This document shows positions 47,003 to 58,384 of a stretch of DNA of 64,000 nucleotides, piece by piece. The stretch's first letter is position 1. Each line of letters begins with the position of its first letter. The notes below the pieces were generated by a model. That model was not told where the DNA came from and did no database searches. It was given only the letters and a program-made list of their open reading frames with translations. The position numbers were made by a program, and so were the translations under genes. Origin of the DNA: Prinsepia uniflora. Its lineage: Eukaryota > Streptophyta > Magnoliopsida > Rosales > Rosaceae. The stretch is taken from contig CM064870.1 in NCBI GenBank assembly GCA_032719365.1, forward strand, positions 27,346,738-27,410,737, in the 5' to 3' direction.

Positions 47003-47640
47003 AAGCCTTCGACATCGAAGCGATCACGCCTTTGCTCGGAAAAGCACCTAAGCCTTCACCATGCGAAGCACCCAAGTCTTTGCTATGCGAAGCATCCAAG
47101 CCTTCGTCATACGAAGCATCCAAGCCTTCGCCAAGCTAAGCAACCAAGATTTCGACATACAAAGCGCCTAAGCCTTCGCCATGCTAAGCAACCAAGACTT
47201 CGACATACGAAGCGTCCAAGCCTTTGCCTTGCGAAGAATCCAAGCCTTCACCTTCCAAACGATCTAAGCCTTCGTCAAGTGAAGCATCTGAGCCTTCGCC
47301 TTGCAAAGCATCTAAGCCTTCGCCATGCGAAGCACCTAAGTCTTCGCCTTGCGAAGCACCTAAGTCTTCGCCTTGCGAAGCATCTATGCCTTCGCCATGT
47401 GAAGCATCCAAGCCTTCCCCATGCGAAACGCCCAAACCTTCGCCATGCAAAGCACCCAAACCTTCGCCATGCGAAGCATATAAGACTCCACCATGCGAAT
47501 CATACAAGTCTTCGTCATGCGAAGCATCCAAGCCTTCACCATGCGAAGCAACCAAGCCTTCGTCATGCGAAGCGACCAATCCTTTACCCTGCAAAGCACC
47601 CAAACTTTCGCCATGCGATGCATCATAACCTTTTCCTTGT
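47003..47640 (+). repeat. 24-bp minisatellite with a hairpin in each unit, about 26 copies
   Basis: The unit is about AAGCC TTCGCCATGCGAAG CATCC. Each unit contains CTTCGC-CAT-GCGAAG, a 6-bp stem with a 3-nt loop, often with small changes. Because 24 is a multiple of 3, all frames stay open over long stretches (an eight-residue SKPSPCEA repeat on plus and HGEGLDAS on minus). I consider these ORFs by-products. It follows the Tat-like gag remnant and probably belonged to the same element's non-coding region. Confidence 0.85.
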
Positions 47641-48022
47641 GAAGAACTCAACGCCTTCCACCAGGGAGCACACAATGCCTTCCACTATGAAGCACCCCAA
47701 GTATTCCACTAGGAAGCACCCTAAGTCTTCCACTAGTAAGCACTTCAAGCCTTATTTTAAGAAGAAAAAGTCCTTCCTTGAAGACAGCACAAAAACAATC
47801 AAGTTAGCAAAAATTCATTGTTGGACGCTCATGGTGACAACGGGGGCATCTGATGAATGAAACAATTTGGGTTAGATCGAACAGTTAGTAAAGTTTGACA
47901 AAGAAACTGGACACTGGAATCTCAAAATTCTTCATAAGTGAGAATTGGGTGCATCGATTGTTCAAACCAATTATTAAATACAAGAATGCAAATACAATAA
48001 TCAATATACATAAATGAAGTCA
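47641..48022. other. Spacer after the minisatellite
   Basis: Contains a few looser copies of an 'ccactaggaagcaccctaagtctt' type repeat to about 47760, then unassigned sequence. No gene seen. Confidence 0.4.
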
Positions 48023-48407
48023 CTAAGGATGCAAACCTTCAAAGCCCATCGTTTTTTGAAACTCTGCACAATCTTCTCCTGAAAGTAGGGAAATATCGTC
48101 AAATGGTGACTCTTCAGTTTCAAGAACGTTGCCTTTCTTAGCTTCCGGCTCAAGTTCAAGTTCAGGCTCAGGCTCCAGCTCTAGTTCTTGCTCTAGTCCT
48201 TTAGTGGTGATCCCACTTCGGCTCTCCGTACCCAACTTTTGCCCTTCGCTTTCCTTGAAGCACAAAGTTTTGGGGGCATATGGTGGGGATAGGTGGTTGG
48301 CTCTCAGATTTTGGATTTCAACCTCCAAAAGTTTGAATTTCTCTTCGGAATCATGAAAACGCCCACGCAACAAAACCGACTTGTTGAGAGCAATGTCACG
48401 CTCACTC
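48023..48407 (-). pseudogene. Coiled-coil ORF, C-terminal part, split by solo LTR F
   Basis: The minus-strand frame from 48407 to the stop at 48023 encodes SERDIALNKSVLLRGRFHD.. then EEKFKLLEVEIQNL, an Lys-rich bridge, an acidic (E/L/P) repeat and a tail ending GFEGLHP. Its upstream part lies on the other side of LTR F at 51477-51605, and the two join in frame across the target site. The heptad-like EEKF.LLEVEI.NL suggests a coiled coil. I do not recognise the family. Its antisense placement beyond a Tat-like gag makes an antisense extra ORF of a Tat element possible (inference). Confidence 0.6.
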
Positions 48408-51400
48408 TGTAACAACCCGTTCCGAGAATTGGGATAAGTAGAGTGATTAAGGTGTGATTAGTAAGGTTAATCAGGGGTTAGGTGGTCCCGAGGGGTCCGG
48501 GAACCTAGAATGACGATTGTGCCCCTGGGTTGGGCAGAAATGTTGACTTTTATTTCGGGTGGTCAATTGGGGATTTACCAGTGACCAGGACGTAGTTTAG
48601 GACGTCATGAACCCATAGACATGTGGTATGTTTGATTCCGACATCCGAGGAGGAAGTTGTGATGTTCGGAAGGTCGAGGGTATTATCGGAATTTTGGTAA
48701 AATAGGGGGAAAAGTTGACTTTTCGAATAATCGAGTTTTGGTAGGTTGACCTAGGATGGTTAGATAGTTCTTGTCGTCCTGAGTTCGATGACAGGCGGCA
48801 CGTGTTCATCGGACTTACGAGGTGAGAGTTACGGGTCTAGGAAGTTTCGGTAAAACCGTAAAATGAGTAAAATAGGAGGGTATTTTGGTCATTGTGGCAC
48901 ATTGGGATTTGTGCAGAGATAAAAGAATGGATGGCTGGGATTTAAACAGATGGGATGTAGTTGGAAGGGATGGTGACACGTGTTGAAGGACTGGAGGATT
49001 CTGGTGGAATCCTGTGTGTTCACGGTCCCAAATAATTGGGGTGCAACCGTGCAGTCCTTCGATACACAGAGAAACAGAGTGAGAGCTTGAGGGGAAATCG
49101 ACCGATCTGGGTGCAAGGGTGAGTGACTGGTGAGTTGTGAGAGTGATAGTGAGGCAAGGCGGAGCTGGTGGCCGTGGAATTGAGGTGCAATCGTGCACGG
49201 CGGCACGGCGGAGGTGTGGAGGAATTTTGGGGAGAAATAGGGAGGCCGTGAACGTTTGGTGGTGGCTACGCCGTGAGGCGGTTCAAATCAAGACAAGGAG
49301 AGGCTGAGGAGGTTGCAGGGAGTCCAACGACCACCGTGGAAGGCGGCAGTGCGCACGGCGGAGCTGCAATCGAAGGGTAAGTCTTCCTGCTCTGTTTTCC
49401 CGTGGAATTTTATTTGGAAAGTCGTGACTCTGGGCTGAGAGTCGAGAGGATTGGAGGTTAGGGTAGTGATCAGGGAGGTCCTAGGTGTCGATTAGGGTGG
49501 TCGCCGTGACGGGGCCGTACGCGGCGGAGCTCAGTCGAAGAGGGGTTTCTTTTACCCTGTTTCGGCAGTGGACTTCGAACGGTAAGTCGTGACGATTGGG
49601 GTTGTGTCGAAGGTCTAGGAGAGTTGGTTTAGGTTCAGTGAGGTTTAGGGAAGCGTTGGTGAAGCCACCGTGAAGGACGGTGAGCTGGGTGGTCGGATCG
49701 TGAAACAGAGTTTTGGGGAGGTTTGATTTCGAGCTTGAGACGACGGGTAGGAGGCTGTGTCGAGGTGAACGGGGTACGGGAAGAGATAGGGCAGGTCAGG
49801 ACGAAGCTACAGGTGAAAGAAGGGATCGAATTGGTGGCCGGACGGCGGAGATCAAGTCTCGCCGGTTCAGCCTGCGACGGCCGGTTCAGCACGGGTTGAA
49901 GACGGTACTGTAGCTGGCGCGTGGGGCCACGCGCAGCCCCTTTGGGCGGCGCGTGGAGGCGCGTGCGGCGGTTCTGGGAGGAACGGTCAACATAGTTTTT
50001 GGTCTAGGAGTTTTTGTGAGTTCAATGGAGTTGGTTTCGGGTTAATCGGAAGTCGTTTGAGTTTAGTTCCGCGAGGGTGAAGGTTTAGGGTCTCGGGGTT
50101 TTAAGTCTTTGGTCCGGGGATTTTTGAGGGCTTTTAGGTGAGTGTTCGTAGACGTACTAGTGACGTAATTTGACGGTGTTTGACAGGATCGAGATTTCCC
50201 GAAGAAGCCGAGGAACGGACTGGACGTTCGGGACGCGAGTAGGGCTCAGTACTGTGAGTGGACCCTTTTCTTTAAACTCGAGCATGCATAACTGTTTTTA
50301 TATACGTGTTTTATGGTTTTACTTATGAATCTATGTTTATTGAATATGAAGTGATGATTTTACGTGTTTGCACGTTTTTCGAGAAAAAGACGGTTTTAGC
50401 ACGTTTTACGAGAAAAAGGTGGTTTTGGAAAATAAAGATACGGTTTTCGGGCTTTCAAAGGATAAATGATTTCAATGATTATAAAGGGATTTTGGAGCAT
50501 GATTTCGATGATCAAGGTTTTCGATTTTAGAATCGGATTTCACTAATCGGAATTTGGTTTTAAGATTGGAAAGTGGACTCCGGATTTGGGTTCGGAATGA
50601 CGGTTCTGGATGCCGGAAGGGCATCGGACCAGTGGTTTCGGATTCGGGTTTGGATGTGGATTGGTAAATGGTTTTCAAATGGTTTTGAGATTGGATTTGC
50701 TGGATCTGGATATTGGGTTTAAAGACCCGGATATATGTGACGGGGGACCGGCCGGATTGGGTTTAAAGACCCGGATTGAGTTTAAAGATTCGGGAGTTTA
50801 AAGACTCGGATATATTGATTACCCCCGTAGGCCTTGAGTTTAAAGACTCGGGAGTTTAAAGACTCGGATATGATTAAGGCCTGGATTGAGTTTAAAGACT
50901 CGGATAGGTCCAGCAGGTTTGATCGGGACATTTATGAGTTAATGTTCATGGTTTATGATACAGTTTTCTGATACTCATGTGTGGTTTCTTATGATATTTC
51001 ATAGTGTTTCTGTTTCTTATGATGTTTAAGAATGATTCTTTTATTAATGTGTTTATAACTGCTGGTTATGCATGTGGTTTCAAAACGGAGGGTTTAACTC
51101 GGTTTTCTTATAAAATGGTTTTTGAACTTTTGTACTTTCTGGTCCACTCACATTTTCTGTTTTAAATTGCCCTCCAGGTTGTGGAGCTAGCGCGGGGTCT
51201 TGACGTCGAGGCAGAGTCTGAGGCATAAAAGCGACGTGAGGGATCCTAGAAGAGTTTAAAGGCTTCTGTGTGCGTGTACTTTCTCGGTTTTTATTTTTCT
51301 TGTAATGTAGTGCTATGCTCTATAAACGATAAGGATTTTGGGATATTTTGTAATTACTCCTGCGTTTGACTGGGTTCGAGTAAGTGTTCCTTAGGTGTTG

Positions 51401-51471
51401 TTGTGTCGGGGAGTCAGACGGGAGCGGGATTTACCTCGGGTTTCGGGGTGAAACCGGGGTGGGTCCTGACA
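48408..51471 (+). mobile_element. Solo LTR 'F' (Ty3-gypsy) with target duplication cactc
   Basis: A 3,064-bp LTR runs from TGTAACAACCCGTTCC to GGGTGGGTCCTGACA with the perfect 5-bp duplication cactc (48403-48407 and 51472-51476). It has no interior or partner, so it is a solo LTR. Landmarks are the GC-rich hairpin GCGCGTGGGGCCACGCGC (49917-49934), GTGAGTGGAC 50254-50263, a GTTTAAAGAC array (50715-50901) and GTCCACTCAC 51142-51151. It belongs to the LTR D subfamily. Confidence 0.95.
50715..50901 (+). repeat. Hairpin array in LTR F, TTTAAAGA type
   Basis: GGGTTTAAAGACCC and GAGTTTAAAGACTC alternate in several copies with spacers. The first and last bases change together (GGG/CCC versus GAG/CTC). 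Confidence 0.8.
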
Positions 51472-51476
51472 CACTC

Positions 51477-51605
51477 TCTACCAATAGCTTTTCTGTGTGA
51501 CTTGTCTCCAGCTCGTGCACCTTGTTCTCTAATGAATGAATTCTCCCCACCAAGGCATTATTGTTTCGTCTAGAATGGTTTTGACTCTCTCGAAGGCGGA
51601 TACAC
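51477..51605 (-). pseudogene. Coiled-coil ORF, N-terminal part, truncated upstream
   Basis: Encodes CIRLRESQNHSRRNNNALVG, then a SLENKVHELETSH heptad-like run, ending LLVES, which continues in frame at 48407 once LTR F and one copy of cactc are removed. Upstream the frame is cut at about 51605, where a piece of gypsy LTR (E) begins, so the true start is lost. Confidence 0.6.
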
Positions 51606-51706
51606 TTCACCCCGAACATCCGATAATCTTCGACTAATTTCCGATTAGTCTCGGTAATGCTCAATTCATTCTTAAAAATCTCGTAAATTCAGGGCAGGTT
51701 GTTACA
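51606..51706 (-). mobile_element. Terminal fragment of gypsy LTR 'E' (about 100 bp)
   Basis: Reads on the minus strand TGTAACAACCTGCCCTGAAT and then matches the first about 100 bp of other LTRs (for example the start of H). It is cut off at about 51606. It is the remnant of the 3' LTR of the element whose interior lies to the right. Confidence 0.8.
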
Positions 51707-54700
51707 ATCCACCCTCCTTAAAGAAATTTCGTCCTCGAAATTCACATGACTCCAAATCCACACCAAACTATGGAAATCCCATCATATCTCCGACCCGAGA
51801 CTCCTACGTGTATATGTACACGTCCAACATCCATCCACAGTACGCATACCGAATCAAACGTCACTCGATGTCCATCTACAATCAAACGGTCAATCCTGAA
51901 ACTCAGCTCATCCTTTGTGACCGTATCCAATAAGCACATGACCAACTGTCACTCTACTCTCCACCGCTCAATTCTCGAACCTCGCATTCCTAAGTCTCAA
52001 CTGAGGCATCAACCCTCGTCGATCTCACCTGTCACTCACGCAGGTATACTCCGAATCCAATATGACAATACCAAGTTGACATTCTGCTCATAATTCTTCT
52101 CATGTTGACAGTCCTGCTATACCAAGATGAAATCTAATCTATGCTGAGTAACTTATTTGACAATCCTGCTCCTAATCTCTGCTCAGCTGGAGCACCACAA
52201 GTCGTCTCTCACTCGGTGGTCTCTTACCGTGTTTCATACTCACGACGGTGCGTTGTGTCAAGCTGGTAACTCATCGGCTCCACTACGCTCCCGTTTTGCA
52301 ACTCTGATCTCGACTCGCTCTAGAGTCCTATCAGGGTACCTCGTACCATACCTCATGTCACTCAGCGACCAATGATGTGATCCTAAGTCCTCTCGAGTCT
52401 CAATTCGGCATCTCACTCATCCTTTTGATACACACATTTCACTCATCCTAAGTTTATCTAGACCCCATCGAATACTTGTTCTAGCAGAGATCATCACATA
52501 CACACATGCTAGGGTTCCACGTGTCTGTCCCTAACCCAATCTAATGATCGTACCACATTAATCAGATTGTTCAACACTCAATAGTCACATCAGTCCTACT
52601 CATAGGCTGGCTCAAGGACTACACTCACGCAACATCCAATCACGTACCAATACCCACACAAATCCACACACCAAAATAGTCTCGAACCTAGTCCGTCTAC
52701 TACATGGCTACTATACCACTCACAGTCCAACACCGAGACCTATCTGTCTAATCTCCGCTCTGGACAAATCGTACACTATACTCAACGCCCTCTCTGAGTT
52801 CTCGTGGTCACTTGACCAACTCTAGAGACAATCCAACAGTTCACTAACCAATCTTATTTCTTGGTTAACTCCAAAGGTCAATAGACTTACGTCTCCCAAA
52901 ACTTTCACGTGTAGCATCAGCACACAATCTGTATGCGTGTATCGATACATCACTGTCCTGTCAAAAACCCCCATTATCGTCCAAGATAGTCAAACTAGAG
53001 CAGTAACTAATCTTTTGCTTACTCAATGATCATCTCACACTAGATTGACTCCCTTCCAAGTCAATCCCATCAATAGGCTACAATCACGGGGAATTCTACG
53101 TCTAAACTCTGTAGTACTCAACCAATCCAAGAGACTCCAATCTCACTCACTGTAGTTGGTTGACGATAACCCCAAAATTACCTTAGTCTTTCATGTTGTG
53201 TGGATACTCGTAACAAGCATCATGACCAGCACACCAATATTGGTCCACGGTTCCTGAAATCCATGTAGCATGAGTACACAATTCACTAAATCTGACCTAT
53301 GGATTTCACAATCTGGATCCCATCCCACCGTAGTAGGATCCATAACTCTCATAGGGATTCACACATCCAGGGTCCGCGTTTCCCAAAACCATTTTCATCT
53401 CAACCAGTATGATAAGGTTCCGTTGCCAACTCATAATGGCCAACCATCAACACACACTATTCCGTAAGCCATCTCGGGAATTCCACTTTTGAAGTCAATT
53501 CGAGAATCACACATCTAAACATACAATGCATGCATCCAAGGCATGTTTTTCAACCAACTATTTGACTTCGAGTAAAGTCAAACCAATTTCAACAGGGTAT
53601 CTGTGCTACACCCTCATGTCTATCGTAACTCTACCTCCCTCTGAGGTAGTGACCTCAGTAAATCCTGCAAGGAATACCACTAGGAGTGTTGACACAGCCG
53701 ATCTCATCCTAAAGCTTACTTATCCATCTGGGGACTTCAAAACACGTGTCCAATAACTCGAACAGTCATCCTATAGTAATTTCCCGGCTTCCAAGCGGTA
53801 ACTCACAAAATGAGTATCATCTGGCTAGTCCTTGGTAAAACTCTTGTAAAAAGCTGAATACTCTTCCTTAGTGATCTCATCTAGTCCTTTGGTGAGACCA
53901 GTCATAACAACTCAAGACTACCAACTATAGCTAGTTCCTTGAGAGCTCAACAGAGGAATAATGGTTAGTCCATCAATTTATCATGACATCCCAACAAGTC
54001 ATATATGTCCTGAAAAACCAATGTGTTTTTCGTCACACCTTATCCAAAATTGAACCGTCTCGGTTCACTAAACTGCCCTCAACATAGTACTAGTCGAAGT
54101 ACTAGCTCGCATGTCCTAACTCTATGGGATCAACTCTTACACCTTACACTCGTGCAATCCGTCCAAAGATAACTAGGGTACTTGTTATCAATCCAGGCAT
54201 ACCCCGTTCCTCCAGTAAACCAACCAATTAGGAGGATGTGAGACCTCACTAGGCTGCTCGAGATCCTCTCTGTCCCTGCTCAATGATCACTAACACTGTA
54301 ATTTACACGTCTGCCACTCAAGGCTCAGATTGTCTCTAGCTCCTTGGCATCTAAAACCTCTAGATGTTCTCCACGTTATCTGGAACCATCTAATCACTAA
54401 TGGAACTCTGTCCAACTCATCTCTGTGAGATATCACATCATCACTCGAGTCTTACTTCTAAGACCTGACACAACCTGACGAAGCCTTACTACCTCAATTG
54501 TCATCTCACACAATGCAAACGAAGCAAAAACTCTAAATCTCTGCTCATACCGAGCATTCATCAAATCTCATGATCATGTTGGAGGAACTCCGCCTCCCTC
54601 GTAACTTGACCAACACATGGAAGGCAATGTCTGTCACCAAGCCTCGTGCATATTGGTATGCACCACTCTCCTGGTAACTTGCCCAACCAATCTCAACTCG

Positions 54701-55012
54701 GGACATTCACGACCTCGACTGCTCACAATAGTACATCCATCCTCACCAATGGACGATCGCTACTCTACAAAGTCGTCATACTCAGCCCTCCTCGAGGTCA
54801 AACCTCACTGAAATACGGGATACTATGACAAATATAATCTATATGCGGTTCCTCCCCATGTCACTATATAATCTATATGCGGTTCCTCCCCATGTCACTT
54901 TCCTATTCTTACCCTCACTGTCTGGTTGATGATGAGCTGTTTTCATCGTAGAGACATCACATCCGCGAAATGCGCAACACCTCAAGAGCAACCTAGTGCT
55001 CTGATATCAAAC
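51707..55012 (-). mobile_element. Second non-coding internal region, 3.3 kb, E-G element
   Basis: Bounded on the left by a polypurine tract (minus-strand TTCTTTAAGGAGGGTGGAT at 51707-51725) preceded by 'gaatttcgaggacgaaat', and on the right by a primer-site-like TTGATATCAGAGCAC (minus) beside LTR G. The interior has the same pyrimidine-rich style and several shared phrases with 8185-14962. No gag or pol domain is visible on either strand. This supports a non-autonomous, pol-less family. Confidence 0.75.
54832..54899. repeat. 34-bp tandem duplication
   Basis: The 34 bp beginning atataatctatatgcggt at 54832 are repeated exactly at 54866. It is inside the non-coding interior near the primer-site end. 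Confidence 0.9.
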
Positions 55013-55607
55013 TGACATGACCCATCCCAATCCCTATGGATTATCGTGGGCTATGTCTGCTCTCGTCTAACACTACGTACCAGACAAGGAATAAAATCGT
55101 AACTCGCTCGGGGTTTCCAGAGTGCGCAATGACTTATGGAGTATGCAACGACATGTAATGTCTCGGTCTCTGCTATAGCCCGCATCTGCTATCAACCTAA
55201 AGGGTGCCAAAAACAACTAAAAGTGTGAGTGGACAAAAATAAACATTTATTCAAATCATTTTCCAAAATATTGATTTCACCCTCCGTTTTCACAAAGAAT
55301 GCATGCATATCAATTTAAGAACCATTTCTTTCCTATAAAACAGTATATACGAAAACCGATGCAATCATCATAAAATCAACACATGTTAAAATCTCTGGAC
55401 ACAAATCAATGGTTTAAAACATCGGGACTCATTCTCATATCCAACCTCTGTCACATCTCATATCATTATCTCATATCATCATCAGTCACATCATCCGTGC
55501 AATGCGTGCAAATAAGCTCCAGGACCGCTCAGATCCGAGATCGTTTTCGTGGACACATCACCGACCGACGTTCCAGATCATCGTGAATGCATCACCGATC
55601 GATCTCT
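55013..55607 (-). mobile_element. Ty3-gypsy LTR 'G' (5' LTR), interrupted by LTR H
   Basis: Begins tgacatgacccatccc beside the primer-site-like sequence and carries GTGAGTGGAC at 55225-55234. It stops abruptly at 55607 where LTR H begins. The rest of G is expected beyond the window's right edge. Confidence 0.8.
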
Positions 55608-56570
55608 GTAAAAATCTGTCCCAAATTTATGGGATTAATTAGGTTTAATTAAGGATTAGTAAGACTAATTGGGAATTAGTCGAGGATTATCGAACTTCGG
55701 GGTGAAATTACGATTTTGACTCTAAGTAAGGGTAAAAAGTTGACTTTTAACCCGGGAGGTCCAATGCATATAGACCGAGGACCGTTACGTAGATCGAGTC
55801 TATACGAGTCCGTAGACAAGCGGCATGTAGAAATCGGATATCGTACGAGAAAGTTATGGGTCACGAAAGGTCCCAAGTACTATTTACGATGACATGTTTT
55901 ACAAGGCAAAGTAGTCATTTTTCTTTTAGTGTGAGCCCCAGATATTTTGGGCAGGCCCATCCATTGCTCCCTTCTCTCACATACATACACCTGTACCCCT
56001 CCCATTTTATTTGATCCAAAACGAAAACCCTCCCCCTTCTCCTTCATTTTCCATTAGTTGAGACCATAGAGAAGGACTGAGAGTGGGGGAGTGACTGAGA
56101 GACGGAGTGGAGTGACTGGGACGGCGAAGCCGTCATGAAGGTGATCGGAAAACAGGTAAAACCCGAAAACCATGGTTTTTCAATTATTCGAAATTGTGTT
56201 TGGACATTTGGGGGACGGTTTTATTGATTGGGTTGTGTTACTGGGACATGGACGAGCTGGTAGGGATGATCTTTGGACGAAGAAAGACGATGAAAACGCC
56301 CTGGATAGAGGCTTGAAACTGGGCAGTGAGGATCAAATCGAACAAGTAATTTCTAGGCCATTTTTGTGTGTTTTGAGTCCATAGATCGAGTCTTTAGGTC
56401 CAGACGATCACAAAGGGACTAACGACATTGAAAATGGACCAGAATTAGAGGTTTTGGAATCGAGTCAGGGTCGCGGGTCTGCGCGACCCAGTTGCAGAAA
56501 TCTGGGTTGACCCAGCTCAACGAGGACGATGATGACGTGGTAGGGTGACATCATCATCTATCAGATGTCA

Positions 56571-56950
56571 GGCCACGTGGCCAATGGGAGACTGACATGT
56601 GGTAGTTTTTAGTGCATAGTTAGTGTCAGGACCCACCCCGGTTCCACCCCAAAAATCGAGGTAAATCATGCTCCTGTCTGACACCCCGACACGCAACTAA
56701 AGTAAACTCATGCAAAGACATGACAGTGACGTGGACCAATCAAATGCTGCCATGTGTCACTGACATGTCAGACACGTGGACCTATGAGCTGCTGACACGT
56801 GGCATTAACAGCTGACACGTGTCAGATGTTAGCTTTATCAAAGATGGCTTCATGTTGTCATCAGTAGTGACGTCATCCGTTGACTTTGACAATTGACTGC
56901 TGATGTCGACGTTGACTTTTTGGTTAACATTGACCGTAATTTTGACCTGC
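56571..56950 (+). promoter_or_regulatory. Cluster of G-box, TGACGTCA and W-box motifs in LTR H
   Basis: Perfect palindromes ggccacgtggcc (56571-56582) and ctgacacgtgtcag (56812-56825), two further ACGTGG sites (about 56772 and 56793), TGACGTCA (56868-56875) and at least five TTGAC cores between 56879 and 56945. ACGT cores are bZIP sites and TTGAC is the WRKY core. The equivalent region of LTR I (61820-61930) has two TGACGTCA and TTGAC/GTCAA sites. A role as stress-responsive promoter is inference. Confidence 0.6.
56624..56716 (-). mobile_element. 93-bp terminal fragment of a D/F-type LTR inside LTR H
   Basis: Begins tgtcaggacccaccccgg and follows the end of LTR D/F for about 90 bp, then returns to LTR H sequence. 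LTR I lacks it at the equivalent place. No target duplication is visible. Confidence 0.7.
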
Positions 56951-57092
56951 GCTTGGGGGCGCATGGGCACATATTTCGAGGTGAAACCAGGACCATTTTA
57001 AAGGTTTCGATGATATGCATCCATGGGTGGTCGTTTAGAGTCGATCAGAGATCGTTGGGTTGGTCAAATTGGGGTTTAAGTGTCCGGGACAC

Positions 57093-58384
57093 TAACAGGA
57101 CTCATCCCAATCCCCCTGGATTATCGTGGAACATGCCTACTCCCATCTGACACTGTGTGTCAGACTACAGACAAACTTGTCACCCTCTCGGGGTTATCCA
57201 GAGTACACTATGATTGGTGCTGGCATGTGATGTCTCGATCTCTGCTACAGTCCGCATCTGCTATCAACCTTAAGGGTATTAAAACCATAAATATTGTGAG
57301 TGGACAAAACAACAGTTTATAAAACTCATTTATATAGAAAAGACATTTATGCCCTTCACGTAAAAGAAGGCATACATCATAAAACAGTTATTTCAAATAC
57401 TTTCTCGGAAGCAAGACGTATTGCTTCCCAAATCAAGACCAGTGAAAAATGTTTCTCAATCGAAGCTAGTACCTTAGTAGGGTCTCAGCCCAAAACCAAA
57501 TCAAAGAAAACAAGTACGGGTATCAGCCCAAATAGAAAACACATACAGAACCTCAGCCCAAATGATAGAACACATGGGATCACATCCCTTCCTCAATGTT
57601 AGTCACGATTCTAATCCTAGCACATATGCATATAGCTTAGGACCGCTCACAATCCTAGCATGTTGCCGTGAACACATCTCTCTCCATGACCGTCTCTAGA
57701 TCATTGCGAACACATCGTTGATCGATCTCAGAGGATAACATCAGCACTCCTAAGTCGAGCCTCCCTCGGTCATTACTTCCCGCGGCTGCTCGACAACATG
57801 CAGTGCATCGGGACCTCTCCGGAAGGAACACATCCACAGTCCGGAGGCGAGCGTCATATCATCCGGGACTCTCCCGAATACAATCATCAATAGGGCTTCA
57901 AGCACGGATAAAATCCACAACTGGGTCTCATACCCGAAATATCTTTCGTAAAACTCATAACTAGGTCACATCCCGACTTATCTCGCGTTTGACTATACTC
58001 TAAGTCAAACCTCAAATCAACTGGGTCATATGCCCGAAAGATATTTCCAAATCTGAAAACCATTTCTCATTTCCAAAGAACTTTCAAATCATCCCTGACT
58101 TCATGCTAAGTCAGAGTCTTTCAAATGGGTCTCGTGCTTGAATCTCGTTTTCCCGCATCCCTGTGAAATCCTCTAAAACTGTAAATTAGTTCCTCAGTTT
58201 CACGCCACTCCGTGAAACCTTTGGAATCACATAAAATACAAGCACGTAGTACACTCGGACGATGTCCAAACATCATATAAAATAAAAATCTCGAACTACG
58301 TGTAATAAATCATTTTCCTCCGAAATGCCAAAAAATTCATATTCAAATCACATGCACTCATGGCATTTAAAATCATGTTCATAA
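57093..58384 (-). mobile_element. Ty3-gypsy LTR 'I', first plus-strand segment, interrupted by LTR J
   Basis: Begins taacaggactcatccc (TG mutated to TA) inside LTR H, with GTGAGTGGAC at 57296-57305, and is interrupted at 58384 by solo LTR J. It resumes at 61438. The flanks gacac (57088-57092) and aacac (62933-62937) are a 4-of-5 target duplication. Total LTR I length without J is about 2.78 kb. Confidence 0.87.

Larger units (their letters stand above)
55608..57092 (+). mobile_element. Ty3-gypsy LTR 'H', first part, interrupted by LTR I
   Basis: Starts TGTAAAAATCTGTCCC inside LTR G and runs to 57092, then resumes at 62933. It carries a cluster of ACGT-core and TTGAC motifs (56571-56950) and a 93-bp foreign LTR end (56624-56716). 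Confidence 0.85.

Noticed and set aside
47224..47628. 134-aa Pro/Ser/Lys/Cys repeat protein
   Set aside because: It is a by-product of a 24-bp tandem repeat that is open in other frames as well.
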